A stretch of 64,000 nt of DNA from Flavobacteriales bacterium (GTDB taxonomy: Bacteria; Bacteroidota; Bacteroidia; NS11-12g; UBA955), in NCBI GenBank assembly GCA_002737705.1, contig NSIM01000007.1, positions 1 through 64,000 of the forward strand, in the 5' to 3' direction. This document shows, piece after piece, positions 37,213 to 46,750 of the stretch (position 1 is its first letter; each line of letters opens with the position of its first letter). The position numbers and the translations under genes were made by a program. The notes under the pieces are model-generated. The model was not told the DNA's origin, ran no database searches, and was given only the letters and a program-made list of their open reading frames with translations.

Positions 37213-37764
37213 ATGGAATTGAAAGACATTATATCGGTTACAGGTATGCCCGGACTGCACAAAATATTGGCTAATAATAAAAATGGATTTGTTTTAGAAT
37301 CGTTAATCGATGGCAAACGTTTTGGAAGTAATCCCAGACAACGCGTGAGCAACTTGAGTGAAATTGCCATGTTTGCCGATGATGAAGAAGTAAAATTGGG
37401 CAAAATATTACTCTCTATAAAGGCATTAGATGAAGGCAACAAGGTCATCCCAACATCCAAATCCAATGATCTTGAAGTGAAAGCATTTATGGCGTTGGTT
37501 TTGCCAAAATACGACAGAGAGCGCGTGTACACGAGCGATATGCGAAAATTGTTTGGTTGGTATACCCTCTTAAAAGCCAGTGACTTAGACTTTTCTACTT
37601 TAGAAAAAGCAGATTCTGAAACCAATACTACGGAAGCAGAATCTGTCAAATCTGTGGATGCAAAAATTAAAAAACCCTTGTCAACGCCAAAAAATACAGC
37701 CGTAAGAAAAACGTCAGTAGGTGCAAAAATAAAAACAACTACCCCCCGTAAAATGGGAAGTTAA
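37213..37764 (+). CDS. DUF5606 family protein
   Basis: 183 residues from the ATG at 37213. The first 140 residues (ELKDIISVTGMPGLHKILANNKNGFVLESLIDGKR, then DMRKLFGWYTLLKASDLDF) match DUF5606, a conserved Bacteroidota family without known function that is predicted to be cytoplasmic. The last 45 residues form a Lys/Ser/Thr-rich tail (KKPLSTPKNTAVRKTSVGAK), a common feature of the family that may bind nucleic acid (inference). Confidence 0.8.
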   Translation: MELKDIISVTGMPGLHKILANNKNGFVLESLIDGKRFGSNPRQRVSNLSEIAMFADDEEVKLGKILLSIKALDEGNKVIPTSKSNDLEVKAFMALVLPKYDRERVYTSDMRKLFGWYTLLKASDLDFSTLEKADSETNTTEAESVKSVDAKIKKPLSTPKNTAVRKTSVGAKIKTTTPRKMGS

Positions 37765-37998
37765 TTTGGGATACATTTTCCATGCAAAGATTCTATTGAC
37801 GGGCCTCGGCTCAATGAAATAAGAGAGAAGAAATCTGTATTACAAGACCAGGGTAGCCAATTCACCAGCAAGGCCAACGGAAATACTTTAAATGAATACA
37901 TGCAAAAAGTCATCACATTTCAATCTACATGGGCAATTTTTTTGTTCTGCAATTGATTGTATCTCTATTTTTGCCTTATCTTCTCATTCCATTTTTTA

Positions 37999-39705
37999 AT
38001 GCAACGCACATTCATACCCGATCCTTTTATTGTCCTTTCCAAAGACAATGTATTGCCCCTTTATCATGAATTACTTGGGCGCAATATCAAATCGTTGACT
38101 GAATTTCGCCAATTCCTTGTCGATATCAGTGATTTGGATAGTGCGCTCTCTGAAGATATGGCTTGGCGCTATATCAAAATGACCTGTGACACCCAAAACA
38201 AAGCACACGAATCGTCTTATCTCAACTTCATTCAAGAAATACAACCCCATCTCTCACCCCTAGACGATCAACTCAATCGCAAAATTGTAGAATCTCCCTA
38301 TGGCTTGGTATTGAAAGAAAGCAATCAGGCTGATGAAATTTATCTCCGGGGTCTCCAAGGGTCAGTTGAAATTTTTAAGGAAGAAAATATTCCCTTGCAA
38401 AGCGAACTGCAAACCTGGGCGCAAGAATACGCTGCCATTCAAGGCAACATGTCAATAGAATGGGAAGAGAAAACAATCACCCTACAACAAGCAAACAATA
38501 TATTGATGCAGACCAATCGCAACAAACGCAAATTGGTTTGGCAAATGATTCAAAATCGAAGGTCGCAAGACACCGACAAACTGAATGTATTGTTTAACAA
38601 AATGGTTTTGCATAGACATCAAATTGCACTCAATGCAGGGTTTTCCAATTTTCGTGATTATATGTTTAAGGCCATGGGGAGGTATGATTATACCCCAGAA
38701 GCATGCAAAGCATTTAACAATAGCGTAAAAACAGCCGTTGTACCGATGCTTAAAACCCTGATGCAGCAACGAAAGGCTATGATGAAACTCGCTGTATTAA
38801 AGCCATGGGATACCCAAGTTGACCCAATGGGGAGGCCTCCTTTAAAACCTTTTGAAGGGGGGGCTGAATTGTTGTCAAAAGGCATAGACTGTCTGGACCG
38901 GGTTGATCCATTCTTTGGAGAATGTATTCGCAGTATGCAAAAACACAATCTATTGGATCTTGACAGCAGGTTGGGTAAGGCACCAGGAGGGTATAATTAT
39001 CCCCTGGCAAAAACAAATATGCCTTTCATTTTTATGAATGCCAGTGGCAATTTGAGAGATGTTGAAACATTGGTTCACGAAGCTGGACACGCCATTCACA
39101 GTTTTCAAATGGCGGCATTGCCATTGAATACGTATAAAAACACCCCCTCAGAGGTGGCGGAATTGGCAAGTATGGGCATGGAATTGCTCACAATGAGTAC
39201 CTGGGATGCGTATTTCGACAATGAACCCTCGTTAAAACGTGCCAAAGCCGAACAGCTTGAAGGCATACTTGGCACACTTCCTTGGATTGCCCAAGTCGAT
39301 TCTTTCCAACATTGGATCTACGAGAATCCAACACATAGCCCCAATGAACGAAACGCAAAATGGTTGGATTTATGCGCAGAATTTGGCAGTGGCGAAGTAG
39401 ATTATAGCGATTTAGGAGACGCATTGGCCAATTCATGGCACAAGCAATTGCACATTTTTGAAGTTCCATTCTACTATATTGAATATGGATTTGCGCAATT
39501 GGGGGCAATTGGTGTTTGGAGAAATTTTATCACTAACAGACCATCGGCCCTGGAAGATTATAAAGCATTCATGAAACTTGGACATACGCGCAGTATTCCA
39601 GAAATATATGCTACTGCTGGCGTAAAATTTGAATTTTCAGAAACCTATATCCGCGAACTTATGGATTTTGTGAAAGCAGAATTGGAGTCGATACATGCTG
39701 CATAA
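37999..39705 (+). CDS. M3 family metallopeptidase (oligoendopeptidase F-like)
   Basis: 568 residues from the ATG at 37999. The zinc site HEAGH lies in VETLVHEAGHAIHSFQM, with the third ligand Glu in the downstream NTPSEVAELASMGMELL stretch. The helical N-terminal half and the C-terminal GAIGVWRNFITNRPSALEDYKAFMKLGHTRSIPEIY are typical of M3B oligoendopeptidases, cytoplasmic enzymes that cleave short peptides. No signal peptide. A longer N-terminus from 37957 would add a hydrophobic stretch and is not preferred. The lipoprotein gene starts 40 bp downstream. Confidence 0.88.
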   Translation: MQRTFIPDPFIVLSKDNVLPLYHELLGRNIKSLTEFRQFLVDISDLDSALSEDMAWRYIKMTCDTQNKAHESSYLNFIQEIQPHLSPLDDQLNRKIVESPYGLVLKESNQADEIYLRGLQGSVEIFKEENIPLQSELQTWAQEYAAIQGNMSIEWEEKTITLQQANNILMQTNRNKRKLVWQMIQNRRSQDTDKLNVLFNKMVLHRHQIALNAGFSNFRDYMFKAMGRYDYTPEACKAFNNSVKTAVVPMLKTLMQQRKAMMKLAVLKPWDTQVDPMGRPPLKPFEGGAELLSKGIDCLDRVDPFFGECIRSMQKHNLLDLDSRLGKAPGGYNYPLAKTNMPFIFMNASGNLRDVETLVHEAGHAIHSFQMAALPLNTYKNTPSEVAELASMGMELLTMSTWDAYFDNEPSLKRAKAEQLEGILGTLPWIAQVDSFQHWIYENPTHSPNERNAKWLDLCAEFGSGEVDYSDLGDALANSWHKQLHIFEVPFYYIEYGFAQLGAIGVWRNFITNRPSALEDYKAFMKLGHTRSIPEIYATAGVKFEFSETYIRELMDFVKAELESIHAA

Positions 39706-39745
39706 ATTTGAACTTTCTCCAAATCCACCTCAAAAGAGCCAATAC

Positions 39746-40852
39746 ATGAAAATCCTACCCTTTGTTTCACTGTTGTTTGCACTGGGTGGATGTACCATTC
39801 TTTCACAACCCACGAAAAATGCGAATCGAATAGACCTCGACAAGGTAAGTGTTTTCCACCAATACCGAAATTTGCCCGAAACACCCTTAGATAGTTCATG
39901 GAGAACCTATGCCCTTCGAATGGAAATCCCGAGTACGATTTCTTACTCAGTTTCGCTGGCCTCAATTGACGAGAGAATACACTTAGAGGGCTGGAAAAAA
40001 ATCGTTGGCCCTTCATACAATACCCCACAAAAAGCGCATCTTCAAATTAGTATTGTTTTTGATGATTTGATGTTTGACAACCAAAAAATCGAGCAAAGAA
40101 AAGAAGAAACTCGAAACAAAGAAGGTGTCATTACTTCTTCCCGATCGTTTTTTTGGTCATTGGTTTATTACAGCCTTAGCGCGGGCTATTCTATTTTAGA
40201 TTACCAAGGAAATCGCTTGTGGTATCGAAAGAATTTGGGAGGCTCTTCATCAAAATTAGAATGGAAAAGCCCTATTTTTAATAGTTATTCTGAAGCCGAC
40301 CGTTACTTCAATAACAACCGCATGGCCATTTCTAACAAATTGGTCAAAGAACGAATGGATGGAATTTTGCTGGACATGAACAACGAAATTAACCGAAAGT
40401 ATGGTTTTCCTATTGCCAGCGAACCAATAATTTTATGGACCACTGATTCCAAAAAACACCCTGAGAACATTCGTTTCAATGAAAACATGTCCAAGATAAA
40501 GAATGCCATCTCAAGAGTGGGTGCAAAGGGAATTGATAGCATCACCCATTCAGCGTTGAAAAATGCCATTGCTTATTTCACAGATTTACAAGAAGAATAT
40601 GCAAGCGATGAAAAAGGCAATCGAAAATTGCGGTATGCGTGTTGTTATAATACTGCTATTTTATTCATGATTTTGGATATGCCAACCGAGGCCATTTCCG
40701 CATGTAAATCTTTAATTGAAAATGATTTTGACATTATCGATGGAGAAAAAATGATTGAAAAAATTACTGCCTTACAAGAATTGATGGCAAAAAATAAGAT
40801 TCGCTCTCGACACTACCCCATCGATACCCATAAATTCAGTTTTCCCCAATAA
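39746..40852 (+). CDS. Hypothetical lipoprotein
   Basis: 368 residues from the ATG at 39746. The signal peptide ends in a lipobox (FALGGC), so it should be anchored in a membrane. The body has a beta-rich N-terminal half (SISYSVSL-type strands, YSILDYQGNRLWYRKNLGG) and a helical C-terminal half (about 240-360) with a TPR-like feel (YACCYNTAILFMILDMPTEAISACKSLI). No named family recognised. It is downstream of the M3 peptidase gene on the same strand. Confidence 0.7.
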   Translation: MKILPFVSLLFALGGCTILSQPTKNANRIDLDKVSVFHQYRNLPETPLDSSWRTYALRMEIPSTISYSVSLASIDERIHLEGWKKIVGPSYNTPQKAHLQISIVFDDLMFDNQKIEQRKEETRNKEGVITSSRSFFWSLVYYSLSAGYSILDYQGNRLWYRKNLGGSSSKLEWKSPIFNSYSEADRYFNNNRMAISNKLVKERMDGILLDMNNEINRKYGFPIASEPIILWTTDSKKHPENIRFNENMSKIKNAISRVGAKGIDSITHSALKNAIAYFTDLQEEYASDEKGNRKLRYACCYNTAILFMILDMPTEAISACKSLIENDFDIIDGEKMIEKITALQELMAKNKIRSRHYPIDTHKFSFPQ

Positions 40853-41117
40853 TTCCTTGGTTGGTAAAATTGAAGGCGGGTAATATAAGAATTTCAATAT
40901 CTGATACCCTGGGCGAAATGTATTGCAATTGTTCTATGCGAACACCGTCACGTCACTATTTTCGATAGAGAACACAAGGGGGGTGTGTTTCCACGTTGGT
41001 TGGGGTTCCTCCATTTTTAAAGGCGTCATTTGAAATCAGTTGTGTAGTTGCACGGTGTAACAACAATTGGGGGTAAGTCAGCGACGTGTATAAATCACTT
41101 TTACGACCTTCAACACT

Positions 41118-42242
41118 TTACAAATTACCGCGGTTTTCTTGTTCGCGTTCAATACTCTCAAATAAAGCTTTAAAATTGCCTTTCCCAAAACTTTTTGCCC
41201 CTTTGCGCTGAATAATTTCGAAGAACAATGTGGGTCTATCTTCTACTGGCTTTGTAAAAATCTGTAATAGGTAACCCGACTCGTCACGATCCACCAAAAT
41301 ATTCATTTTTTTGAGGGACTCCATGTCTTCATCAATATTGCCAACCCTCTCCAATACATCATCGTAGTAGGTCTCTGGCACATACAAAAACTCTATTCCC
41401 CGGCGACGAAGTTCTCCAACAGTCTTGAGAATGTCGTGTGTCTCCAGAGCAATATGCTGAACACCTGCACACCCGTAAAAATCTAAATATTCTTCGATTT
41501 GAGACTTCTTTTTTCCCTCCGCCGGCTCATTGATAGGAAACTTTACATACCCATTGCCATTGCTAACCACTTTGCTCATCAAGGCACTGTATTCAGTGCT
41601 AATATCTTTGTCGTCAAAAGTCAATAACAACTTGAAACCCATTACATTTTCATAAAAATCAACCCAATCGTTCATCTTCCCCAATTCTACATTTCCTACA
41701 CAATGATCCACATATTTAAGCCCTACAGAAACGGCCTTCATTGGAGAAACAATCGATTTGTAGCCAGGCAAAAACTGTCCTGTATAATTGCTGCGTTCTA
41801 TAAACTTGTGAACTGTATCACCATAGGTATGAATGGCGCTAATAACAACGTATCCGAACTCGTCTTCGAAACGAGTTGGTTCCATGAAAGGTTTAGCACC
41901 CCGTTTCACTGTTTCGTTAAAACTAGCACGCGCATCATCGACCCAAAGACTCAAAAACTTAACCCCATCGCCATGTTTTTTGTGGTGATCAGAAATCTCC
42001 GAGTCGGGCACCAAAGAGGTGGTCAATACCAATCGGATTTTGTCTTGCTGAAGCACATAGCTGGCACGATCTCGAACCCCAGTTTCAGGACCAGCATAGG
42101 CTACCAAGGTATAACCCCATGCGGTTTGATAATAGTACGCACTCTGCTTGGCATTTCCGACATAAAATTCGAGGTGGTCTGTGCCATTTAAGGGAAGAAA
42201 ATCAACCTCTGTCGTGGTTTTTTCAAAAGTATCTGTTTCCAT
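41118..42242 (-). CDS. hpd: 4-hydroxyphenylpyruvate dioxygenase
   Basis: 374 residues. It converts 4-hydroxyphenylpyruvate to homogentisate in tyrosine breakdown. Two vicinal-oxygen-chelate domains are present. The iron ligands are the His in YVDHCVGNVELGKMNDWVDFYE, the His in GVQHIALETHDI and the Glu in LFFEIIQRKGAKSFGKGNFKALFE. Hydrophobic active-site residues follow the family pattern. It stands alone, with a good promoter box upstream. Homogentisate 1,2-dioxygenase is not in the window. Confidence 0.95.
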   Translation of the reverse strand: METDTFEKTTTEVDFLPLNGTDHLEFYVGNAKQSAYYYQTAWGYTLVAYAGPETGVRDRASYVLQQDKIRLVLTTSLVPDSEISDHHKKHGDGVKFLSLWVDDARASFNETVKRGAKPFMEPTRFEDEFGYVVISAIHTYGDTVHKFIERSNYTGQFLPGYKSIVSPMKAVSVGLKYVDHCVGNVELGKMNDWVDFYENVMGFKLLLTFDDKDISTEYSALMSKVVSNGNGYVKFPINEPAEGKKKSQIEEYLDFYGCAGVQHIALETHDILKTVGELRRRGIEFLYVPETYYDDVLERVGNIDEDMESLKKMNILVDRDESGYLLQIFTKPVEDRPTLFFEIIQRKGAKSFGKGNFKALFESIEREQENRGNL

Positions 42243-42260
42243 GTTCGCTTATTCGTACGT

Positions 42261-42289
42261 CAAATTTACAAAAAGGGTCCATGAATCAA
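42261..42289 (-). promoter_or_regulatory. Promoter of hpd
   Basis: On the minus strand a TTG (42287-42289) is followed after 18 bp by TAAATTTG (42261-42268). This is close to the Bacteroidota consensus TTG-N19-TAnnTTTG. The box ends 18 bp before the ATG. It is the best -33/-7 pair found in the window. Confidence 0.6.
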
Positions 42290-42377
42290 TGATTTTTTAA
42301 TACTGCTTAGAAATCAGCAACTGCAACTCGCTTCCCCATTCGAATACCCACCCCAAATCAAAGAAACAAATCGATGG

Positions 42378-44840
42378 CTACGATGGATCAACCACAATAT
42401 CTATTCGAACTGAACGCCACACATTCTGTAAAAGTGCTTGTTCTCTGATTGTTTGAACAAAGTTTTTGGTCGCTACCAAGGCCGTTGAATCCCGGGGTAT
42501 TTTAACCATTATTTGCTGAACAAATCGATTTTTTATGCGGGCCACTGAGGGGACTATTGGACCCAAAACCTGGTTCCCAAGTTTTTTTTTCAATTGTTCT
42601 GCGAACCAACGAGACGCATCGCTTGCTACCTGGATTTCCAAATGTTTAACATCAATTTTAAGCAATTTGGTGTATGGAGGATATCCAAACGCCTCTCTTT
42701 GGATCATCTCTTCGCACATTAACGAGTTGTAATTGTCATTTTTTAGGGCCTGCAATACCGGATGATTGGGCTGGTAGGTTTGGAGTATCATAACCCCTTT
42801 TTCTGCTCTTCGGCCTATCCGACCTGCCAATTGTTGAAACTGTTGAAACGCCCTTTCATGGCTCTTAAAGTCAGGAATATGGAGTACCATGTCGGCATCG
42901 GCAACCACCACCAATCCAATATTCTCAATGTCTATGCCTTTGGAAAGCAATTGTGTTCCAACCAAAATATCGATATCTCCCCGTTGAAACGCCGTTAGCG
43001 TTTTTTGAAAATCATCGCGTTTAAGCATACTCTGTTGGTCGAAACGAGCCACCCTTGCCTTTGGATAAAGCTGGCCCAATTCCTCAGCCAATTTTTCTGT
43101 TCCTGTTCCTTTGAGTTTGAATTCATGCGATCCGCACGCTGCACAACGCGAAGGAACCTGTTGCTGGTAATTGCAATAACTGCAACGCTGGTTGTCGCTA
43201 CTTTTATAATACGTTAAGGCAATATCACAATTTTTACATTGGGTTGCCAATCCGCATTGTTCACATTCAATATAGGGGACATATCCTTTGCGGTTGTGGT
43301 AAACAACCACCCGCTGACGATTTTCCAATGCCTTGTCAATGGCCATTTTAGCGGGATCCGAAAACAGTGCCGTCATTTTACCCGCACGTTTCAAATCGGC
43401 AATATTCAAATAAATCAAGGATGGTGTTGCACCCCCATCGTATTTTTTATGAAGCCTTGCCAAAACAATTTTCTGATGGCTTACTGCAAACTGCATTTCA
43501 TAACTTGGAGTTGCCGACCCCAAAAGAATATTTGCGCCATGAATATTGGCTAACTGAAAAGACGCATCCCGGCCATTGAAATAGGGTTTTTTTTCGAATT
43601 GCTTGTAGCTAGATTCATGTTCCTCGTCTATAACAATCAAGCCAAGATTATGGAAAGGCGCAAACACGGCACCCTTTGTCCCAACAACAAATTGAATTTG
43701 ATTCTTTAAAATGCGGTCATATAATTCCGTGCGTTCATGGGAACTATAATAATGATGCCATACACCAATTTCGATAGGCAAATATGCTGCCATGCGGGTC
43801 ACCATGTGTTCGGTAAGGGCAACTTCTGGAAGCAAATACAATACCTGTTTTCCTTGTGAAATTGACTGTTTTACCAATTCCATATACACATGGGTTTTGC
43901 CAGAGCCAGTTACACCAAACAATAAAGCAGGTTTTCCATTGTCGAAAGCCTCCTGAATCGTATCTAATGCCTGTGATTGTTCTTCATTTAAAACATATTC
44001 TTTGGATCCCCCAAGGGTGACTTGCAAATGATTTCTCCGCAATTTATGCAACGACAAAAACCCTTTTTTTGCGAGTTGTTTGATTGTCTCACGAAGGATA
44101 AGGTTCTGCTTTGTAAGCATTTCAATCGGTACTTCTTTTTTTCCCAAGCCCAACAAAACCATCATCGCCTCATATTGTTTTGGAGCACGTTTTTCCAATC
44201 CATTGAGCGTTTCATTTAAAACAGACGAATCCTCCCAAAATGAAGTCAAGGCAATAACTTCCTCAAATTTGGGTCTATAACTGTCCTTTAACTCCTCCTC
44301 CATCACAATTAATCCGCGGAGATAGAGTAATTTGATCAGTTTCAACACATTTTTAACAGCCAATTTTTGGTGAATTTCATCCAATGAAAGACTGTCTTTT
44401 TTACCCAATAATTTTAGTATATGCCATTGAAGGTCGTCCAATTCTTCTGGCAAGACAACAGACAAGTCGGCATCGGGATGCAAGGCTATTCTGGTTTCAC
44501 TTTGCAAGCGATAACCCGCCGGGAGTGCTGTCGCCATAACTTCTCCCAAATAGCACATATAGTATTTGGCCACCCACCGCCAAAATTGCAATTGCTTAAA
44601 TCCAACAATGGGCGATTCGTCCAGAATATCCAAAATATAGGAAGCCTGATAAGCCAAGGGTGCTTGGTCGACAATGTCGATAACAATACCTGCATAAATT
44701 TTCTTTGGACCAAATTGAACTGCAACCCTTAAACCTTCATGCACCCAATCATTCCAATCGAAGGGAATACGGTAAGTATAGGTTTTTGGCACCGGAACTG
44801 GCACCAAAACTTGGGCAAAAAGTGTTTGCAATTCTGTCAC
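42378..44840 (-). CDS. priA: Primosomal protein N' (replication restart helicase)
   Basis: About 820 residues. PriA reloads the replisome at repaired forks. Visible are the N-terminal DNA-binding domain, the helicase core with Walker A (GVTGSGKTHVY, near residue 310) and DEEH box (IVIDEEHESSYKQ), the zinc-binding insert with eight cysteines (CEQCGLATQCKNCDIAL...CSYCNYQQQVPSRCAACG) and LAGRIGRRAEKG in the second RecA lobe. No ATG is found at the start. The GTG at 44840 (TELQTLFAQVLVPVPVPKTYTY) is preferred; a TTG at 44855 is the alternative. It follows the mevalonate genes on the same strand. Confidence 0.93.
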   Translation of the reverse strand: MTELQTLFAQVLVPVPVPKTYTYRIPFDWNDWVHEGLRVAVQFGPKKIYAGIVIDIVDQAPLAYQASYILDILDESPIVGFKQLQFWRWVAKYYMCYLGEVMATALPAGYRLQSETRIALHPDADLSVVLPEELDDLQWHILKLLGKKDSLSLDEIHQKLAVKNVLKLIKLLYLRGLIVMEEELKDSYRPKFEEVIALTSFWEDSSVLNETLNGLEKRAPKQYEAMMVLLGLGKKEVPIEMLTKQNLILRETIKQLAKKGFLSLHKLRRNHLQVTLGGSKEYVLNEEQSQALDTIQEAFDNGKPALLFGVTGSGKTHVYMELVKQSISQGKQVLYLLPEVALTEHMVTRMAAYLPIEIGVWHHYYSSHERTELYDRILKNQIQFVVGTKGAVFAPFHNLGLIVIDEEHESSYKQFEKKPYFNGRDASFQLANIHGANILLGSATPSYEMQFAVSHQKIVLARLHKKYDGGATPSLIYLNIADLKRAGKMTALFSDPAKMAIDKALENRQRVVVYHNRKGYVPYIECEQCGLATQCKNCDIALTYYKSSDNQRCSYCNYQQQVPSRCAACGSHEFKLKGTGTEKLAEELGQLYPKARVARFDQQSMLKRDDFQKTLTAFQRGDIDILVGTQLLSKGIDIENIGLVVVADADMVLHIPDFKSHERAFQQFQQLAGRIGRRAEKGVMILQTYQPNHPVLQALKNDNYNSLMCEEMIQREAFGYPPYTKLLKIDVKHLEIQVASDASRWFAEQLKKKLGNQVLGPIVPSVARIKNRFVQQIMVKIPRDSTALVATKNFVQTIREQALLQNVWRSVRIDIVVDPS

Positions 44841-44873
44841 AATTGCAAGGTACAAATTATTCGTAGAAGCACT

Positions 44874-45797
44874 TTAATTAAGCCAAAAAGTGGGGATATT
44901 CACCTTGATAATAATGCTTAACAGGTGCAGAACAATCGCAAATTTCAAAAATGCATCCAGTTTATTCGCACTTCGAATGTTGCTGAATAAAAACAAAGCC
45001 CATGAAACCAAGAAACACACCCCCAGTGTAATTCCCGACATGAAATAATAATAATCCGGATGCCAACTGGGCAATATCGGTTGGGATTTTTGCAAAAAGT
45101 ACAGCAAAGAAAAAGCCAAAAAAATACCCGTATTAAATAGTGCTAACCCCAAGCGAGACCTATTAAATCCATAAGCAACCAAGAGGGTTTGATACCCAAA
45201 AACAAGGTTCCCTTTGTGCCCTGTTATATCTTTAATAATTTCACGGGTGAACAACAAAATCAACAAACTACCCATATAATAAAACATTCCCCAATGCCAA
45301 TGGTCAAAATGAAGCCATATAGCCAAAAGTGGAAACAGGGCTATCAGGGTTGCCGAAACCTCTCTAATCAACGGCAATTTCTGCAACTTGTGTGAGTATA
45401 ACCAACAAAAAATCGTGTACGACCCAAAAAATAACATGCACTTTATAGAGGCAAAAAAGGCAAAAACCATTGCCAAACCATTGAGAAAAACGTATGCGTT
45501 GAGCAACTTTCGCTCACCCAAATACCTTCCAATAATTACAGACTTTGGTTTGTTTACCAGGTCTTTGTTTACATCATAAAATGCATTTATAATGAAAGCC
45601 GCACTTACAGAAAATAATGAAGCAAAAACAATACAGTGCAATTTCACGTCATAAAAAAGTCCACGAATGCCATTGTTAGAAAACGCAAGCCACCACAGCA
45701 AATATTGCGAAAGAACAATGAGTAAAAGATTGTACCACCGCACAATACCCAAAAACAACAATAACCTAAGGGAGAATTTTTTGCGTCTATTAGACAT
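44874..45797 (-). CDS. UbiA-family prenyltransferase
   Basis: 307 residues with about eight membrane helices. The prenyl diphosphate motif NAFYDVNKD (N71, D75, D79) is the usual NxxxDxxxD, and a second Asp-rich region (REIIKDITGHKGN) lies near 185-195. UbiA enzymes join an isoprenoid chain to an acceptor. The type resembles proteins in Bacteroidota annotated as geranylgeranylglycerol-phosphate geranylgeranyltransferase-like, but the acceptor is not known. It is directly downstream (11 bp) of mevalonate kinase in the isoprenoid operon, so it probably uses the pathway's products. Confidence 0.8.
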   Translation of the reverse strand: MSNRRKKFSLRLLLFLGIVRWYNLLLIVLSQYLLWWLAFSNNGIRGLFYDVKLHCIVFASLFSVSAAFIINAFYDVNKDLVNKPKSVIIGRYLGERKLLNAYVFLNGLAMVFAFFASIKCMLFFGSYTIFCWLYSHKLQKLPLIREVSATLIALFPLLAIWLHFDHWHWGMFYYMGSLLILLFTREIIKDITGHKGNLVFGYQTLLVAYGFNRSRLGLALFNTGIFLAFSLLYFLQKSQPILPSWHPDYYYFMSGITLGVCFLVSWALFLFSNIRSANKLDAFLKFAIVLHLLSIIIKVNIPTFWLN

Positions 45798-45808
45798 CGT
45801 AGGTGTGA

Positions 45809-46750
45809 CTACAACTTGTAAATCACTTGCAATTTATGGTCTTTTAACATAGATTCCGTTGCCGCCAAATCTTTTGTAAATCCCAATACAAATCCACCCC
45901 CTCCACTGCCACACAATTTCAAGTAATAGGCATCTGTTCGCAACCCCTGCATCCAAATGTCTTCAAAGTGGTCGGGAATCATCGGGCGGAAATTGTCGAA
46001 CAACAATTGAGACAATCCCTTGAGATTGAAAAACAATTGGGCACTATCACCTGTTAAGAATGATTGCACACAGGCTTCATTTCTCTTGTTCAACCGGGTT
46101 TTAACCATATTTCTAAATCCGTCTTCTTTTAAGCGATTTAAAAATATAGACACCATATTTTGGGTTTTGCCAGGAGAACCAGAATTCAGTAGGAAAATGG
46201 CTCCTTTCCCCGAACTGTTTTCAATTGGAATTCCCACAGTCCCTAAATCGCCTTTCCCCTTGATAAGAATAGGCAGATTAAGATAGCAAATTAGGGGGTC
46301 TAATCCAGAGCTTTTGCCATGAAAAAAAGATTCTAATTTGGATAAAATATGTTTAAGGTCAGACAAATTATTGCCTTTCATTACTGTTTCTTGGGTAATG
46401 AGATTCTCTGCATAATGACTGTAAATACCTGCCACCAGTGCACCTGAGCTACCCACACCAAAACCTTGAGGAATGCTGCTGTCAAAATACAAACCTTGGT
46501 TAATATGTCGCCCAAGTTTTTCCAATTGCATGCTACAGGGCAAATTAGATTGGTCTTTTAAGGTTACAAGGTAATTGTAAAATGTGCGAATGTCTTGGTT
46601 AGACTTTGTTTGGATTGCGTCGGGATTCTCATAAAATGCAAATGCACCTTTGAAAAAATGATAGGGCATACTCAAGCCCATCGAATCTTCAATGATTCCA
46701 TATTCTCCAAAAAGGAGTATTTTGGCATAGTATAGTGAATCTTTAAACAT
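45809..46750 (-). CDS. Mevalonate kinase-like GHMP kinase
   Basis: 313 residues from the ATG at 46750, overlapping the stop of the decarboxylase gene by 8 bp. A TTG 18 bases upstream is possible. GHMP motifs are clear: YYAKILLFGEYGIIEDSMG (motif 1), IPQGFGVGSSGALVAGIY (motif 2, phosphate loop) and LKLCGSGGGGFVLGF (motif 3). The motif 1 form and the position next to diphosphomevalonate decarboxylase indicate mevalonate kinase, which makes 5-phosphomevalonate. Assignment among GHMP kinases rests partly on context. Confidence 0.8.
   Translation of the reverse strand: MFKDSLYYAKILLFGEYGIIEDSMGLSMPYHFFKGAFAFYENPDAIQTKSNQDIRTFYNYLVTLKDQSNLPCSMQLEKLGRHINQGLYFDSSIPQGFGVGSSGALVAGIYSHYAENLITQETVMKGNNLSDLKHILSKLESFFHGKSSGLDPLICYLNLPILIKGKGDLGTVGIPIENSSGKGAIFLLNSGSPGKTQNMVSIFLNRLKEDGFRNMVKTRLNKRNEACVQSFLTGDSAQLFFNLKGLSQLLFDNFRPMIPDHFEDIWMQGLRTDAYYLKLCGSGGGGFVLGFTKDLAATESMLKDHKLQVIYKL

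Noticed and set aside
37765-37998. Possible tRNA or small RNA between the DUF5606 and M3 peptidase genes
   Set aside because: No cloverleaf, T-loop sequence or hairpin with T-run could be found.
40853-41117. Short GC-rich inverted stretch after the lipoprotein gene
   Set aside because: The stem is only about six bases without a T-run, so a terminator is not supported.
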